DNA of 64,000 nt from Bombyx mori (taxonomy: Eukaryota; Arthropoda; Insecta; Lepidoptera; Bombycidae): positions 2,934,001-2,998,000 of the forward strand of contig NC_085133.1 of the NCBI RefSeq assembly GCF_030269925.1, given 5' to 3'. The number at the start of each line of letters is the position of its first letter. Position 1 is the stretch's first letter. The position numbers were made by a program, and so were the translations under genes. A model generated the notes under the pieces. That model searched no databases. It saw nothing but the letters and a program-made list of their open reading frames with translations, and was not told the DNA's origin. Positions 1 through 11,606 of this stretch are shown piece after piece.

Positions 1-30
1 GAGACCCGTACCAATGTTCCTATGTATCTT

Positions 31-170
31 TTTTTTTTTATTGTCCTTGTAGGCAGACGAGCATACGGCCCACCAAATGGTGAGTGGTTACCGTCGCCCA
101 TAAACTTCAGCAATGCCGGGGGCAGAGCCAAGCCGCTGCCTACCGCAAACCTTCCATCTGCTAAATTTTC
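31..170 (-). mobile_element. 3' end of a jockey-type LINE (truncated)
   Basis: Read on the minus strand this matches the 3' terminus of the degenerate LINE at 24049-26225: a GGTAGGCAGCGGC-like stretch, GCATTGCTGAAG, the GGCGACGG region, then a GTCTGCCTAC end and A-rich tail (T-run at 31-39). Only the last codons and the short 3' UTR remain. Confidence 0.6.
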
Positions 171-214
171 AAAACATAGAAATAATATGATCGAAAATTT
201 TAACCCGACAACGT

Positions 215-489
215 TATAATATCATTTCGCGTAATTATTGATGGTAGGTATTCCGTCGAGAGGATTCCTAGTGGACCGACCAAGTCAAGACTACAATGGT
301 ACCTTAAATGAGTGCAGCAGTATTGCATCAGAAAGTGATGGCGGCAACAATAAAATCTGCCCCCTCCTATACAATGATATCTCAAGGTGGGTGGCGCATT
401 TACGTTGTAGATGTCTTTGGACTCCAGTAACCAATGAACACCAGGTGGGTTATGCGCTCGTACAACTATCTAAGCAATAAAAAAAAATT
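215..489 (+). mobile_element. Diverged Bm1 SINE fragment
   Basis: The left end (GCGTAATTATTGATGGTAGG) and the right end (GGTGGGTGGCGCATTTACG onward to AAGCAATAAAAAA) match the 3' half of Bm1. The middle 60-100 bases do not align, so the copy is old or rearranged. Confidence 0.6.
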
Positions 490-941
490 AAAAAATGATC
501 ACGACAACTATGTCAAGAGTGAAAGGACTAAGTAGAAGAAGTTTGCCTAAATTAGTAGGAACAACTTTCGGTTTTTTTGTGGCCGTTTGAAATTTACTGT
601 TCTCTGGGCTTAAAGCTCTCTGCTCCAACTTTCACCGTCAGATCTTCGTAAATCGCTTCATGTAGTCAACGATTTAGCTCAACATCCCGCTTCATAGACT
701 CCATCGTAATTGAAATTATCGATCCTTAGGTATTCCGCACACAAAACTACCACATCCTAATTCTTTGAACTGTGCCAATAGGATTGAATCTCTGACGCAT
801 GACTGATTGCTTGCCAAGGTAACAAAGCTAGATCTATTGTTTGGCTGCTTTGAACTATTCGAACTTCTATTGCAAACTTCTACATATCATCATCATAATA
901 TCCAGACACACTTATATTTATATGTTGTGATGTGTGATATA
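490..941. other. Unassigned AT-rich stretch
   Basis: No ORF, repeat or signal that I can support. An AT microsatellite leads into the Helitron at 942. Confidence 0.5.
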
Positions 942-1203
942 TCTATATATATATAAAAATGAATTGCTGTTCGTTAGTCTCGCTAAAACTCGAGAACGGC
1001 TAGACCGATTTGGCTAATTTTGATCTTGAATTATTTGTGGAAGTCCAGAGAAGGTTTAAAATGTAGGTAAATATGAAAATGCTCGGAATTAAACAAAAAT
1101 AACAATTTTGTTTTTCCTTTGATGTGTCCTCAGTTGGACGGATTCCTTTTGTTAGGTCTTTTATTTATCGATTGAGGCACTACGAATTCGCCGAGTCAGC
1201 TAG
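942..1203 (+). mobile_element. Short non-autonomous Helitron-like element
   Basis: It begins TCTATATATATA and ends GTCAGCTAG followed by T, the TC...CTRR|T arrangement of Helitrons, with no terminal inverted repeats. The body starts AATGAATTGCTGTTCG, which I recognise as a very common lepidopteran dispersed repeat. There is no Rep/helicase ORF, so it depends on an autonomous partner. A terminal hairpin is weak here, so class assignment rests on the ends. Confidence 0.6.
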
Positions 1204-1590
1204 TATAACATAAAAATTAAAGAAAACCTTCAAAATCTTATTGACAACATAAAAACAAAGATCTGCTCTCGCCCTTAACCCGTTCGACTGAAAAGTCCCT
1301 CCCCTGAATCTTCAAAAGGCAATTAAGTACCTATATTAAATGAGCAGGTAAAAGAAATTCTGTCCCTTGCAAAAATTAGCCCCGAGGGAGAAAGGACTAG
1401 GGGTAGGGGGGAGCTTAAGAGCATCCCGAAAAGGGGCTATTGTTTCGAGCTTTTTTTTCCCCGTAAGTGAATTTCGGAGATAATTTCATGTTCAGCGCTT
1501 CGTTTAGATTTTTAATTGAATTCAAAATAACACGAAAGTCCTCTTTGGAATTTATATATGAAGTATATTTATGAATTTATGAAATACCTA
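1204..1590. other. Unassigned stretch
   Basis: Contains a G/C-rich patch around 1380-1435 inside AT-rich DNA. No coding or repeat structure identified. Confidence 0.4.
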
Positions 1591-2019
1591 CTAGCGGCCC
1601 GCTCCGGCTCCGCTCGGGTCTTTAACAAAAATTTCAACGTTGTTTTATTTTTTTAAATAAAAGAACACTTATTGCTGCATGACTATAACAGTTAGATATA
1701 TGCTGTCGCGACACGTTTTGTAAATAATAATGTGTTCTACAAAGTCGTAGTACATTATTTTATTCTATCATCAATAGTTTTCGCAGCGCACGCGATGTAA
1801 AGAATATTTGAGGTAATTTTTACACCTTGGGTTACATAATTGGAGTTTTAGTAAGGGTCCCTAATTTTTTTCAAAAAATATTATAGCCTATGGCACTCGG
1901 GAATAGTGTAGCTTCCAAGCAGTGAAATAATTTTTCAAATCGGTTCTGTAGTTTCGGAGCCTATTCAAAACAAACAAACAAATCTTTCCTCTTTATAATA
2001 TTTGTATAGAGTATAGATA
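1591..2019 (+). repeat. RTE-like LINE/SINE 3' end repeat
   Basis: Starts CTAGCGGCCCGCTCCGGCTC and ends with CAAACAAACAAA, TTTATAATATTTGTATAGA. This head and tail combination marks a widespread arthropod repeat usually linked to RTE-type retroposons. It has no ORF. Family assignment is from memory of the motif and not from alignment. Confidence 0.5.
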
Positions 2020-2191
2020 TGGTTGATTTTTTTTTTAATGAAGGAAGGACTACTTGTGACTCGGAGGACTTTCCAGACAGGTGGGCAAGCATATACCTAG
2101 TTGATGCTTATGTTAGTCGAACATTTGTTGAATTTGTTGGTAGATAGTGCAACATATGCTGGTAGATATTGCAATATATAGCAACCATGGT

Positions 2192-2360
2192 AAGTCGTCG
2201 TGGCCTAAAGGATAAGACGTCCGGTGCATTCGTATCTAGCGATGCAACGATGTTCGAATCCCGCAGGCGGGTACCAATTTTTCTAATGAAATACGTACTC
2301 GACAAATGTTCACGATTGACTTCCACGGTGAAGGAATAACATCGTGTAATAAAAATCAAA
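2192..2360 (+). mobile_element. Bm1 SINE, 5' head only
   Basis: Retains the tRNA-like head with box A (GTGGCCTAAAGGAT) and a box B (ATGTTCGAATCCC), then stops at TAATAAAAAT before the body. The body and 3' tail are missing, which is unusual because target-primed insertion normally loses the 5' end. It is therefore a later deletion. Confidence 0.85.
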
Positions 2361-3574
2361 TGATATAGGATTATGGATGAAGAAAACATGTTGCGCCAAC
2401 CCCAGGTGACTGATAGAAAGGCAGGAGAATGATGATTAACTTAGTATGTACCAACGGAATCTTTGAACATCATTTTTATTAACTTCAAATCGTCCGATCA
2501 ATTTGAAAATTTACACACGCATCAAGGACTGACTGAATAATACAATAATTTAATAACTTCGCTCTAAAATCTTAGCCGGTATTAACAGGATAAAAATAAA
2601 GATGAAATTAAGAGTGAGTCCGATTTGCTATATACGTCTGTTTTTTTATTTTTTTGTTTTTAAACTACTAATATTATTTAGTATATAAACACGGTGAATA
2701 TAATTATACCAGGCGTTTTGCTTATTAGAAGACAGACGTCCGTGGATATAAGCAAAATTCAAATAACAAGTGCCTTTATTTGATTCGTAGATTGGAAATC
2801 GGTTCACTAAAGTTTAAGTGATAAACGAAATATTACACTGGACGCATTAGATAGAAATTTCGGTGGCATCTTAACATCGATTAACCCGTGCTTCAGATAT
2901 AGGTTGATTTGCGTTAGTAACAGATTGGACCGTAGCATCGATCCGTGTATGCACTACCGTGCGTATTGGTCCTAGACATATCCATCAGCATTTACTAGTA
3001 ATGACGCCAATAAAAATAAATTCCATCAATGTTGTCATAGATTATTTTTTTATCTTTCGTTTCGAGCTTTTCATATACTCAAATACGCGTAAGCTCTCCT
3101 CGAGAGAGGGTCCCTATCGGGCCGAACTTGCTGTAAGGGATTAAAATATTTATTTTTGCGATCCGGAAAGAAGGTCCGGTACAGACGCGCACATAATATA
3201 AACAGTGTTTCATTAATTTGTTTTATTCTGATTTGATTATCAATTAAGATTATTAATTCATCAGAATAGCGTGGAAGAACAGTGTGTAATCTAGCTCTCA
3301 ATACGGCTTATTACCGTCACATTAATCACTAGTGACGTATAATTGGGAATATCCTAGTTTTTAAATACAATCACAACTTCATATTATGACTATGACCTCA
3401 ACTTGCTATACAGCACCAAAGAGTCGTCGGTAGAGACTCGCAAAACAAATAGGCGAATCTCTGCGATCGATGGTTAAGATAAATTAAGCAAAGCTTTTTA
3501 TTAGAGGCTTGGTAACATTCTGCATTAAATAGGTCGCGACAAGACAATTAAACCCAAAAGACAGCGGTAGTTAA
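2361..3574. other. Unassigned AT-rich stretch
   Basis: Short ORFs here have no recognisable motif and overlap on both strands. A small GC-rich patch lies near 3095-3140. I see nothing that can be named. Confidence 0.5.
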
Positions 3575-3680
3575 AGGTAGCGACTTGCCGCAGCCCCTGG
3601 CATTGCAGACGTCCGTAACCATTCATCCTCAGCTGAGCCGTATACTCGTCTGCCTATATGGGCTATTAAAAAAAAGACAG
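3575..3680 (+). mobile_element. Diverged jockey-type LINE 3' end
   Basis: GCAGCCCCTGGCATTGC, then CCGTATACTCGTCTGCCTA and a run of A at 3668 match the 3' terminus seen at 30440-30557, with many substitutions. Confidence 0.5.
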
Positions 3681-4346
3681 TTCCAAACAGCGAGTCAAAA
3701 ATAAATAAGTATGATCTGCTTAAATAGTAATCTTATACCTTTATACGAGCAATTCTTGTATATATATAATCTGAATCTCGGAAACAGCTCAAAAGATTTT
3801 CATAAAATTTAGTATACAGGGGATTTCGGGGGCGATAAATCGATCTAGCTACGATTTATTTTCAGAAAATGTTGTTTTATTCGTCTTTTCAATAATCAAC
3901 TTTATCGATAATCGACTTTATGACTCTTCCCGACATCTATTGGCGAATAATAATACTATTTTTCTTAATTGAGGGCAACTAACCGCTTTAAAGACACAAC
4001 AAGATGGCGTTATAAAAAAAAAACGAGCAAAGCTTGGTCATCATCTAGTTTAATATTAAGTGCGTCTTCCTCTTTTGCAGTTTATAAGTTTGAAATAGCT
4101 GACGACGTCACAAGTAATTTCATAGGCGACTGTACCGAATCATTTTTCACAAGGCCAACCATGGAGACGATAATCAATTTAATTTGACGAAAAAAAACAA
4201 CAACTAAATATTTTTGTATTTCGTTGAAAGAAAGTGATGTTTGAAAGTCTGTCACTGAAACAATTTGAGATAGCTGAAAGAATTTTCAACAAACAATGTA
4301 GATTATCCGGATATTTTTTATCATGATAAAGGTCGTGGCCGGATTT
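3681..4346. other. Mostly unassigned; possible dispersed repeat at 3760-3900
   Basis: The part reading ATCTCGGAAACAGCTC to GGGGGCGATAAATCGATCTA resembles a common lepidopteran interspersed repeat, but I cannot fix its ends. The rest holds nothing I can support. Confidence 0.3.
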
Positions 4347-4517
4347 TTTTTTATTGCTTAGATGGGTGGACGAGCTCACAGCCCACCTGGTGTCAAGTGG
4401 TTACTGGGGCCCATAAACATCTACGACGTAAATGTGCCACCCATTTGAGACATAAGGTCTCAAGTATAGTTACAACTGCTGCCCCACCCTTCAAACCGAA
4501 ACGCATTCTACGACGAT
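4347..4517 (-). mobile_element. Bm1 SINE fragment (3' half)
   Basis: T-run, ATTGCTTAGATGGGTGGACG and GCCCCACCCTTCAAACCG show a minus-strand Bm1 tail. It breaks off just after AAACGCATTCTACGACG. Confidence 0.85.
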
Positions 4518-4718
4518 CTAAGCCGGACCTGCTCTAGTAAAAAATCGTTGGCTTATTCGCGGTTTTAAGTACTAATAAACTTAAAAGATATAGTAGCTTA
4601 TAAACCAGAATTTTAAAAGCAATTCTGTACTTAGTGAGTCTATAAAAATATCCTAAGTAAATAAAATGCTGTTGTGTAACTTGCATTAGACATATTGTCT
4701 CGGAAAATGTAAAATAAT

Positions 4719-4991
4719 ATAACCCACAAAATTATAATTTGCGTAATTACTGGTGGTAGGACCTCGTGTGAGTCCGCACGGGTAGGTGCCACCACCCTGC
4801 CTATTTCTCTCGTAAACCAGTAATGCGTTTCGGTTTGAAGGGTGGGGCAGCCGTTGTAACTATACTTGAGACCTTAGAACTTATATCTCAAAGTGGGTGG
4901 CGCATTTACGTCGTAGATGTTTATGAGCTCCAGTAACCACTTAACACCACACTGTGAGCTCGTCGACCCATCTAAGAAATAAATAAAAAAA
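4719..4991 (+). mobile_element. Bm1 SINE, 5'-truncated
   Basis: Begins in the Bm1 body (ACCCACAAAATTATAATTTG) and runs to the A-rich tail. It lies 200 bases from the opposite-strand copy at 4347, so the two could pair as a large hairpin. Confidence 0.85.
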
Positions 4992-5244
4992 TGCATGTCG
5001 ATTAGCGACTCCATCACCTCTGCTCCTGAGACCCGTCTAATGGAAAAAAGGATAAAATTTTCGGGGGTATCCTTTTAATATTTTTTTCATTAAAGTTTTT
5101 AATATTAATGGAAACGTATCAGAGCTACGGTAATTATTTTCCGGAGCCTCCGGTTACACGGAACGCGCGTAAAGTTTCGTTTACACGCGCGAATTAATAA
5201 AAAGCTTTCGTAGCTACTACAGCTTTCATAGTTTAACGATAACG
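4992..5244. other. Unassigned stretch
   Basis: No ORF or repeat that I can support. Confidence 0.4.
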
Positions 5245-5495
5245 ATTATAATTGTGGACTAGCTGAGTCCCGCGATGACGACGTGGGGAGAAGCTAGCCT
5301 AAAAAAAGTAGCCTAAGTTATATTCCTTATATCATCAGCTACCTATCAGTGAAAGTCCCGTCAAAATCGGTCCAGCCGCTCCAGAGATTAGCCGGAACAA
5401 ACAGACAGACAGACAGACAAAAATTGTAAAAATATTATTTTGGTGTATGTACCGTATATATATATATTCATAAGCATGTAGTAAAAAGAAGCTAT

Positions 5496-5531
<36 letters not shown>

Positions 5532-6068
5532 GGATTACAGTAAGACATAAAATAACATTGACATGTATAGAGCAATTGATAACTGCAACTCTAATTATAG
5601 GCAATCACAGCATGCATTACATTAATATATTAATAGAGATTTAACAAACAATACTATTAATAATAATAAAAAATTAAAAACAAAAGAAAGACAACAAGGG
5701 CAGTAATACCCGAGTACTCAGACCAAGGCTGAGGCTGAGGTTCAACAACAACTTTTTATAATTTTGTTCTTAAATATTGGAAGGGAATCGCCAAATATGT
5801 CAAGGTTTTCAACTTTTCTAACAAGATTATTATAAAGGTTAGTTAGACGAGGAGTAGGTGAGTGCTTGCCTAGATTGGTTCTGCTAAAGCGGGTGCTGAA
5901 AAGAGCAACGGGGCGACGAGGTAACCTAGATGGCACCTTCAAAGAGAATTTATTGAGGATGAATTGGGAGTCGACAGTACATAGTACATACACATACAAT
6001 ACATATTTCAATATTACAAACAAACATTCCAATTTTATTTATATGTATAGATGTATAGATTATAGAAA
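5245..6068 (+). repeat. RTE-like repeat, interrupted at 5495-5989
   Basis: Left part 5245-5494: GACTAGCTGAGTCCCGCGA, GTCAAAATCGGTCCAGCCG, then CAGACAGACAGACAGAC. Right part 5990-6068: CAATATTACAAACAAACA and TATATGTATAGAT. Together they make one known type of lepidopteran 3'-end repeat, cut by the LINE insertion. Confidence 0.5.
5495..5989 (-). mobile_element. CR1/L2-like LINE 3' fragment with ORF2 C-terminus
   Basis: Minus strand. Codons 21-96 of the ORF at 5742-6032 read like the end of a non-LTR reverse transcriptase polyprotein (RTNLGKHSPTPRL, then NLDIFGDSLPIF), stop at 5742. A 3' UTR of about 210 bases follows and ends in a (AAAT)n tail seen on the plus strand as TTTA repeats at 5495-5532. 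The upstream 20 codons of that ORF belong to the host repeat. The copy is 5'-truncated, as is normal for LINEs, and lies inside the repeat at 5245-6068. CR1/L2 placement is inferred from the AAAT tail and general sequence style. Confidence 0.6.
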
Positions 6069-6858
6069 AACGGATAAAATTTTTAAAAAACACATATTAA
6101 TTAGTTAGCACGTTAACTGTCAGAAAGGCAAATGTATCATACCATACGGCCTAATATTTTATAATTTTTTTGTGAAAAATGTTAATAGGAATTGAAATGT
6201 AATGAAAAGAATTTGGAACATTAATCAAATAGCATGAAATTAAATTAGTTAATTCAATTGGCACAATATTAGTCATTTACAATTTAGAAATCTAAACATA
6301 ATGTGACTGTCAACACTGAGGTTTGAGATTGACATTTGACAAACTTTTGGCGGGAACATATCTTCCTTTTTCCCTTTCTCTAAGTCTCGGAAATCTAAAG
6401 TTTTAGATTTGTATAAATATAAGCAAGACTTATAAATTAGTTCGCCAAAAAAGTTTCACTTCTAACATGTGTACTTTGTACGCACGCACTTTTTTTTTTT
6501 CTTGGACTCTTGCAGCCCCCTTTTACCTCTGTAGCGCCCACAAGGGGGCCTTATCGCTGACTTTGGGAAAGGCTGGTCTATAGGCAGATAAAACGCAATG
6601 GATACACTGTGAGAGGTGTGTGAAAGCATCCTTACTGGTTCATACCTTCCTATATAAAGCGATTGCAGGCAGGTATTAAATTTAATTTGTTTTTGTGAAC
6701 TGTCTGCTCCCAACTTACTTCCAGACCGACGGGCCGGCGACTCAATTTTTCGGTTGTGTACTCGGCTGAACTTGTTTTCTAATTAAGTACGTGTAAGCTC
6801 ATTAGATTGTGTATTATTATATATTTTTTTGTATTTAACGCCTTATGGCCTGGTTGTA
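6069..6858. other. Unassigned stretch
   Basis: 6490-6740 is richer in G/C and may be a repeat, but I cannot name it. The remainder is AT-rich without features. Confidence 0.4.
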
Positions 6859-7232
6859 TCTATATATTAATACGTGACGCAAAAACTTTGTACCCCTTTT
6901 TACGAAAATTGCGCGGACGGAGGAGTATAAATTTCCCACACTTATAGAGAATACAGATAAGAAGTGCAGGATGCTAATATATTTTTTTAAATTATGCATT
7001 AAAAAATACATTAAATCAATAAAGAAAACATTACACACACTACCATGTATTTGACGTATAAATGTACTCTTTGTGTATTGTCAATTGTGAAACTTTTGTT
7101 ATTGTTTAAAGTCTGTGGTCAAATTGAGAATAGATTAATATTGTTTGTCGATATAACCATAATAATAATAAAAAAATAACTTTTAATTTCAATTAATTAT
7201 AGTCGAATTTCGACTACTGCGGGGACCACTAG
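6859..7232 (+). mobile_element. Lep1-type non-autonomous Helitron
   Basis: Starts TCTATATATTAATACGTGA and ends ACCACTAG|T. The 3' hairpin AGTCGAATTTCGACT sits about 11 bases before CTAG, as expected for Helitrons. The 5' block GCAAAAACTTTGTA with ACGAAAATTGCGCGGACGGA is the conserved start of the Lep1 group of lepidopteran Helitrons. No ORF. Confidence 0.8.
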
Positions 7233-7679
7233 TGGAATATAATAGCGCAAAGCCAGCACATTGCTTATGGACTTGTAATGTCAGTCTTTGAAAGACGCGA
7301 TCGCATTTCTCGTAAACATGCTAAGACTTAGAAACGAAATGATCTCCATACCGATATTGAGCTGTTTGAAGCTATTATTGAAACTATTGTTGTATATTTT
7401 GATGTCTATGAACTATCTTTAGAAGATAATATAGCATATTTCTTTTTCCGCAAACAGCTTGTGTTCCTATATCCTCCTATCGATGTATATTTTCTTTCCG
7501 GATGGTAATACGGCTTCCTTGAAACACGAGGTCAAGGTCTCGTTAATATTAGAACAATGACGATACTGCTATTTTGGTTGGAACGTATCCCGGTAGAAAT
7601 ACGAGTACATTATCAGTGTTATCAACCCGTACGCACTCTCGGTCCAATATAATATTTTTAGATCCAATAACCTTTGCAT
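7233..7679. other. Unassigned stretch
   Basis: No supported feature. The jockey fragment may begin a little before 7680, but its upstream edge is unclear. Confidence 0.4.
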
Positions 7680-7995
7680 TAGACGCCTTCAGCTCTAACA
7701 CTAGGAGTAGGCTTAGGGTAACCGTACTCGTCGAACTCGACAAAGAGGTCGACGTGCAACCTAACCCAAGCATCAGCTCGCTGAGTTTCTCGCCGGATCT
7801 TCTCAGCGGGTCGCGATTCCGATCCGGTAGTAGAGTCATTCGCGAAGCTACTGCTCTTGAGTTTTTAGGTCTTCTTTGGAGGCGCTCGGGCAGCTGTTAG
7901 CAAATCTCACCTCCTGGCTGAGCCTTTGCTCGCCCACCTGTCCTGGTTAAGATGGAGAGGCTTCCGGGCCACCAGTAATCAATCTTTTAAAAAAA
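7680..7995 (+). mobile_element. Jockey-clade LINE 3' fragment
   Basis: GAGTTTCTCGCCGGATCTTC, TCGCGATTCCGATCCGGTAG and GCTCACCTC-like text match the 3' region shared with the copies at 11187, 28427, 46011 and 63606. The last part (GGCTTCCGGGCCACCAGTAA, A-tail at 7988) differs from those, so this is a sister subfamily. Confidence 0.6.
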
Positions 7996-8950
7996 ACTTT
8001 TGTAGAAGAAAAAAATTGAATTTTTCATCAGTAAAAGAAAGTTTAATTTTACTCATTACTTATTTATACCGATTACTACAATGGATAGCAAGCCTGTTAG
8101 TTCCCTTGTTCCCTGTTAGTTTGGTTTCAGCAGTTACAGCGACATCTATCGTCAAGTAGTAATAGCAGCAACGAAGTTTGGTCTTATCTTTCTAATTATT
8201 GTTTTTTATAAAAATAATCTACACAAAAATAAATTTCTATGATTTTCGAGAAAACAATTTTTAGATTGATAGATTTTAAAAATTTTTTCGTACAAATGTT
8301 TTCAAGTGTAAGCGCCATCTTTTATCGAATAGGATAAATTAAGCGAAACAAATTTACAATTTTATTTAAATGTAGAAGCTATTAAATCAAATTAGATGCT
8401 TTGATATTTTATAAAATCTCTAAAAAAGCTTTTTTTTTTTGACTCACATAAATAATTAATTAAAATCGATTACAATTCTTCAATTCGTCAGTATTTAGTT
8501 TGACAATATCAAACACATCAGTCAAGTGTCCGTCGATACATTCCTGTTTAAAAGCTTGATAATATTGCTCTCAAGTCTTCATGGGTGACGATAATGAGGC
8601 TGCGACTTCTCTAGACTAATGTTACTGATAGACAACCCTCTGTTGCCAACCATACCATAATTTAATTTCTCTATGTATAAGAATAGAACATCACAGTAAG
8701 TCAAAATTTACCCCAAATTGGTTCGTTTTCATGTCTCCAATTGGACACAACGTTTACCCTCAATACGAGCTTTGGTTAGATTGTCAAAACACACTCAGTT
8801 ATATTCCACTTAAGAGAAAATAAACCTAATTGCAAACTAAGCAGTAACTAACGCTTACTATCATACCAATTATTGTTTAAATTCAACGAGACTGGATTAA
8901 TTACCGACAACACATCTTTTTTAATATGTCTTTCTATTTTCTTGTAAATC
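7996..8950. other. Unassigned AT-rich stretch
   Basis: No ORF or repeat that I can support. Confidence 0.5.
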
Positions 8951-9158
8951 TTTTTTTTTATTGCTTAGATTGATGGACGAGCTCACCACTTATGCACCAC
9001 CCACTTGAGTTATATATTCTAAGGTCTTAGTATATGTAGTTACAATGGCTGCCTCACCCTTCAAACCGAAACGAATTACTGCTTCACGGCAGAAATAGAC
9101 AGGGTGGTGGTACCTACACGTGCGAACTCACAAGAAATCCTACCGCCAGTGCAAGCCT
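8951..9158 (-). mobile_element. Bm1 SINE with internal deletion
   Basis: The tail end starts TTTTATTGCTTAGAT. About 60 bases between GAGCTCACC and GCACCACCCACTTGAG are missing relative to other copies. It stops near the GTCCTACCACC position. Confidence 0.8.
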
Positions 9159-10840
9159 GTGGTAATTTAAAATTATCTTGATAACTGTCTATTTGGCGAT
9201 TAGATTTATACACTGAAGGCCTCACGAATGACTGACTGAAGTGACTGACTCCTTTATTTTCATCATACAATGCCGCGATCGAACATCAAAACAAAACAGG
9301 AGTGACAGTAACAAATAAATGAAAACGTAAAAATCGTGCTATCAAAATAAACAGCAGGTATTGAATGTAATCCCTCAATCGTAGCGCGCGTCGGTGCCGG
9401 CTACTGACTATATCAATGGTTTTCACGTCCGTAGCTCTTTTTAAATGGATTCGCAGTCTTTAGGGTTCTCTCTGTGAACGAACCCTACCTAAACTTCAAA
9501 GCTAAAGTATGAACGTAATATTTTCAGGCTTTTTTCATATAGGTAATCAAATTTTTTACATTTTAAAGAGTAAAGAAGAATGGGTATTTTTATTACTGAA
9601 GTTAAGTACGATCTTATTTTTGATTATCTTATAATTAGTCATAGATTCAAACGGACTTTTTTTTACCGGAAATACCTTTAATTTTAGGCTCTTGATTTTA
9701 ATAAACGTTTTGGTCTGGTCTATGATGTGTTGAGCACTCGCTTGTAAAAGAAAATACGTCTAGTACTTTGGTATATTTATTTACTTCAAAACTAAGCGTT
9801 TAACGCTTCTAATAAATTTCCGGAGTTTGTTCGGGTCGTTGTTTTGCAAAAGCAAAAACCATCGTCACGGAACCCTCTGGTCACCATCAAGCTACAAAAG
9901 CCAGTATTTTTTCCCGACCTTTTGCAATTACACCGCGCGCGACTGAACATCAGCGAGTGACGCATTCCTCCCGCGTTCGTCCTTTTTTTTGTTTCATTTT
10001 ATCTTTTTTTCCACAACGTAGCGGATTTTTCGCTTATTTGCTCGCTTCATTGGCTCGTAAGTGAGATGGGTACGAGGGACTTTTTTTCCCTTTTGTTTTT
10101 TGTAGCGCGTTCGTACCGGCTCTTATTGGATTTGGGTCAGTGCTTTTCAAATGGAAAATATTCGAGTTTTTTTTTTTCAAATTCAAAGCGACGCATGTCG
10201 TATTGGAAATTGTGCGGAGTAGCGCCATCTGTTGTCGAATAGCAGTAGTGATAATTTATAATTTAAAATATCAGAAGTACTTTATTAGTAGTTTAATGAA
10301 TATTATATTGTATTTCCTTGTAAAGACATATCGCAATCTTAAAATTTAGCAATAATAGGAAAATTATAGATAAAATATATTACTATATTGACTTGATTTA
10401 ATAGTTTACATTTTCTTGTAGTAATATTAGGTAAATGCCACCATTACTATAGAGGGCTTTGCTAAGATAGGCTGATAATACGGGCTTTAGTATTATTCAG
10501 AAACTTCAAGAATGTTTTAATGTTTTAGCTCTTTTTAATTACCGAATTACAATACATACGATTTCAGTCTCTAAAGAGCATCATTTGATTTTTTTGCATG
10601 TGTGCTGACATCTATGGTCCGGTAGAAGAACCAATATTTCCAATTTTCAAAAGCGCTTACTGATTGCTTTTGAGTATTTATAAGGCCTGTCATTGTTACT
10701 GTCGTAAGGGTCGGTGGTGAAGACAAGACGATTAATTCGCTAAGAGACAATCTTTTAAACCAGTCTAGTCTATAGCATTTATCGTAGACCGCGATAAGAT
10801 AAATGCTTTCGTCCATTTAGATAGTCGAGGTGGACCTTAT
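9159..10840. other. Unassigned AT-rich stretch
   Basis: Several short overlapping ORFs, none with a motif. Poly-T runs at 9985, 10080 and 10168. Nothing I can name. Confidence 0.5.
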
Positions 10841-11078
10841 ACTGGTGGTAGGACCTCTTGTGAGTCCGCACGGGTAAGGTACCCCGCCTATTTCTGACGT
10901 GAAGCAGTAATGCGTTTCGACTTAAAGGGTGGGGCAGCCGTTGTAACTATACTGGGACCTTAGAACTTATATCTCAAGGTGGTTGGCGCATTTACGTTGT
11001 AGATGCTTATGGGCTCCGGTAACCACTTAACACAAGGTGGGCTGTGAGCTCGTCCACCCATCTAAACATTAAAAAAAG
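10841..11078 (+). mobile_element. Bm1 SINE, 5'-truncated
   Basis: Begins ACTGGTGGTAGGACCTCTTG and ends at an A-tail after CACCCATCTAAACATT. Confidence 0.85.
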
Positions 11079-11186
11079 CCTTCAATAGGTAATAGCAGTC
11101 CATCTCCTACGAGTTTGCAAGATGCCACACTAGATATTCATCGACATACACATTGACTGTTACTCATAATAATATTATGAACTACA

Positions 11187-11606
11187 TTTTTTTTCCTACC
11201 TAAGCTGATAGACTTCAGAGTCTATATCAGCGGAACCTTAACTAGTAGGTGAGCTCACGGGGCTCAAACCTGACGACGTTGCTAACACGAACCCTAGCAA
11301 GAGCCGTGCTTCGCAGAATCTACCACCGGATCGGAAACGCGACCCGCTGAGAAGATCCGGCGAGAAACTCAGTGGGCTGTGTCTGAGGGTTAATTTACTC
11401 GTCGAGCCCTTCGTCGCAAGCGACGGGTTCGACGGGAACGGTGACCGGTGCTTGAGGTACCTAAAAGCACCGTTAGTGGATCGGGAGGATCCGAAAAGAA
11501 GTGTTTGGGGCAACGTCGACTGTTTTCCATTCTTTCCGCAGGATTACCGGCGGCCATGATGAGAGGGTTCTCGTGTCGTGCCGCTTTATCGAAGTGACGA
11601 ACTACA
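11187..11606 (-). pseudogene. Jockey-clade LINE ORF2 C-terminus and 3' UTR
   Basis: Minus strand. The coding part (about 11606 to 11390) ends the ORF2 polyprotein: a HFDKAARHENPL block, then RRCPKHFFSDPPDPL, and a basic arginine-rich end before the stop at 11390. The DPPDPL segment corresponds to the DPPDAL-type ending of lepidopteran jockey ORF2. The 3' UTR runs to 11187 and ends CTATCAGCTTAGGTAGG plus A-tail (T-run on plus). Reverse transcriptase and endonuclease are absent through 5' truncation, so it is inactive. A small in-frame deletion around AAGNPAERME relative to the 63.7-kb copy is visible. Confidence 0.7.

Noticed and set aside
2192..2275. A tRNA gene called from box A and box B
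   Set aside because: The head lacks proper acceptor and anticodon stems and is followed by Bm1 body sequence. It is a SINE head, not a tRNA gene.
5495..5532. TTTA microsatellite as an independent repeat
   Set aside because: It is the AAAT tail of the minus-strand LINE at 5495-5989.
8308..8330. Similar AGCGCCATCTNTTNTCGAATAG words at 8308 and 10213
   Set aside because: The match covers about 22 bases only. Too short to define a repeat family from this window.
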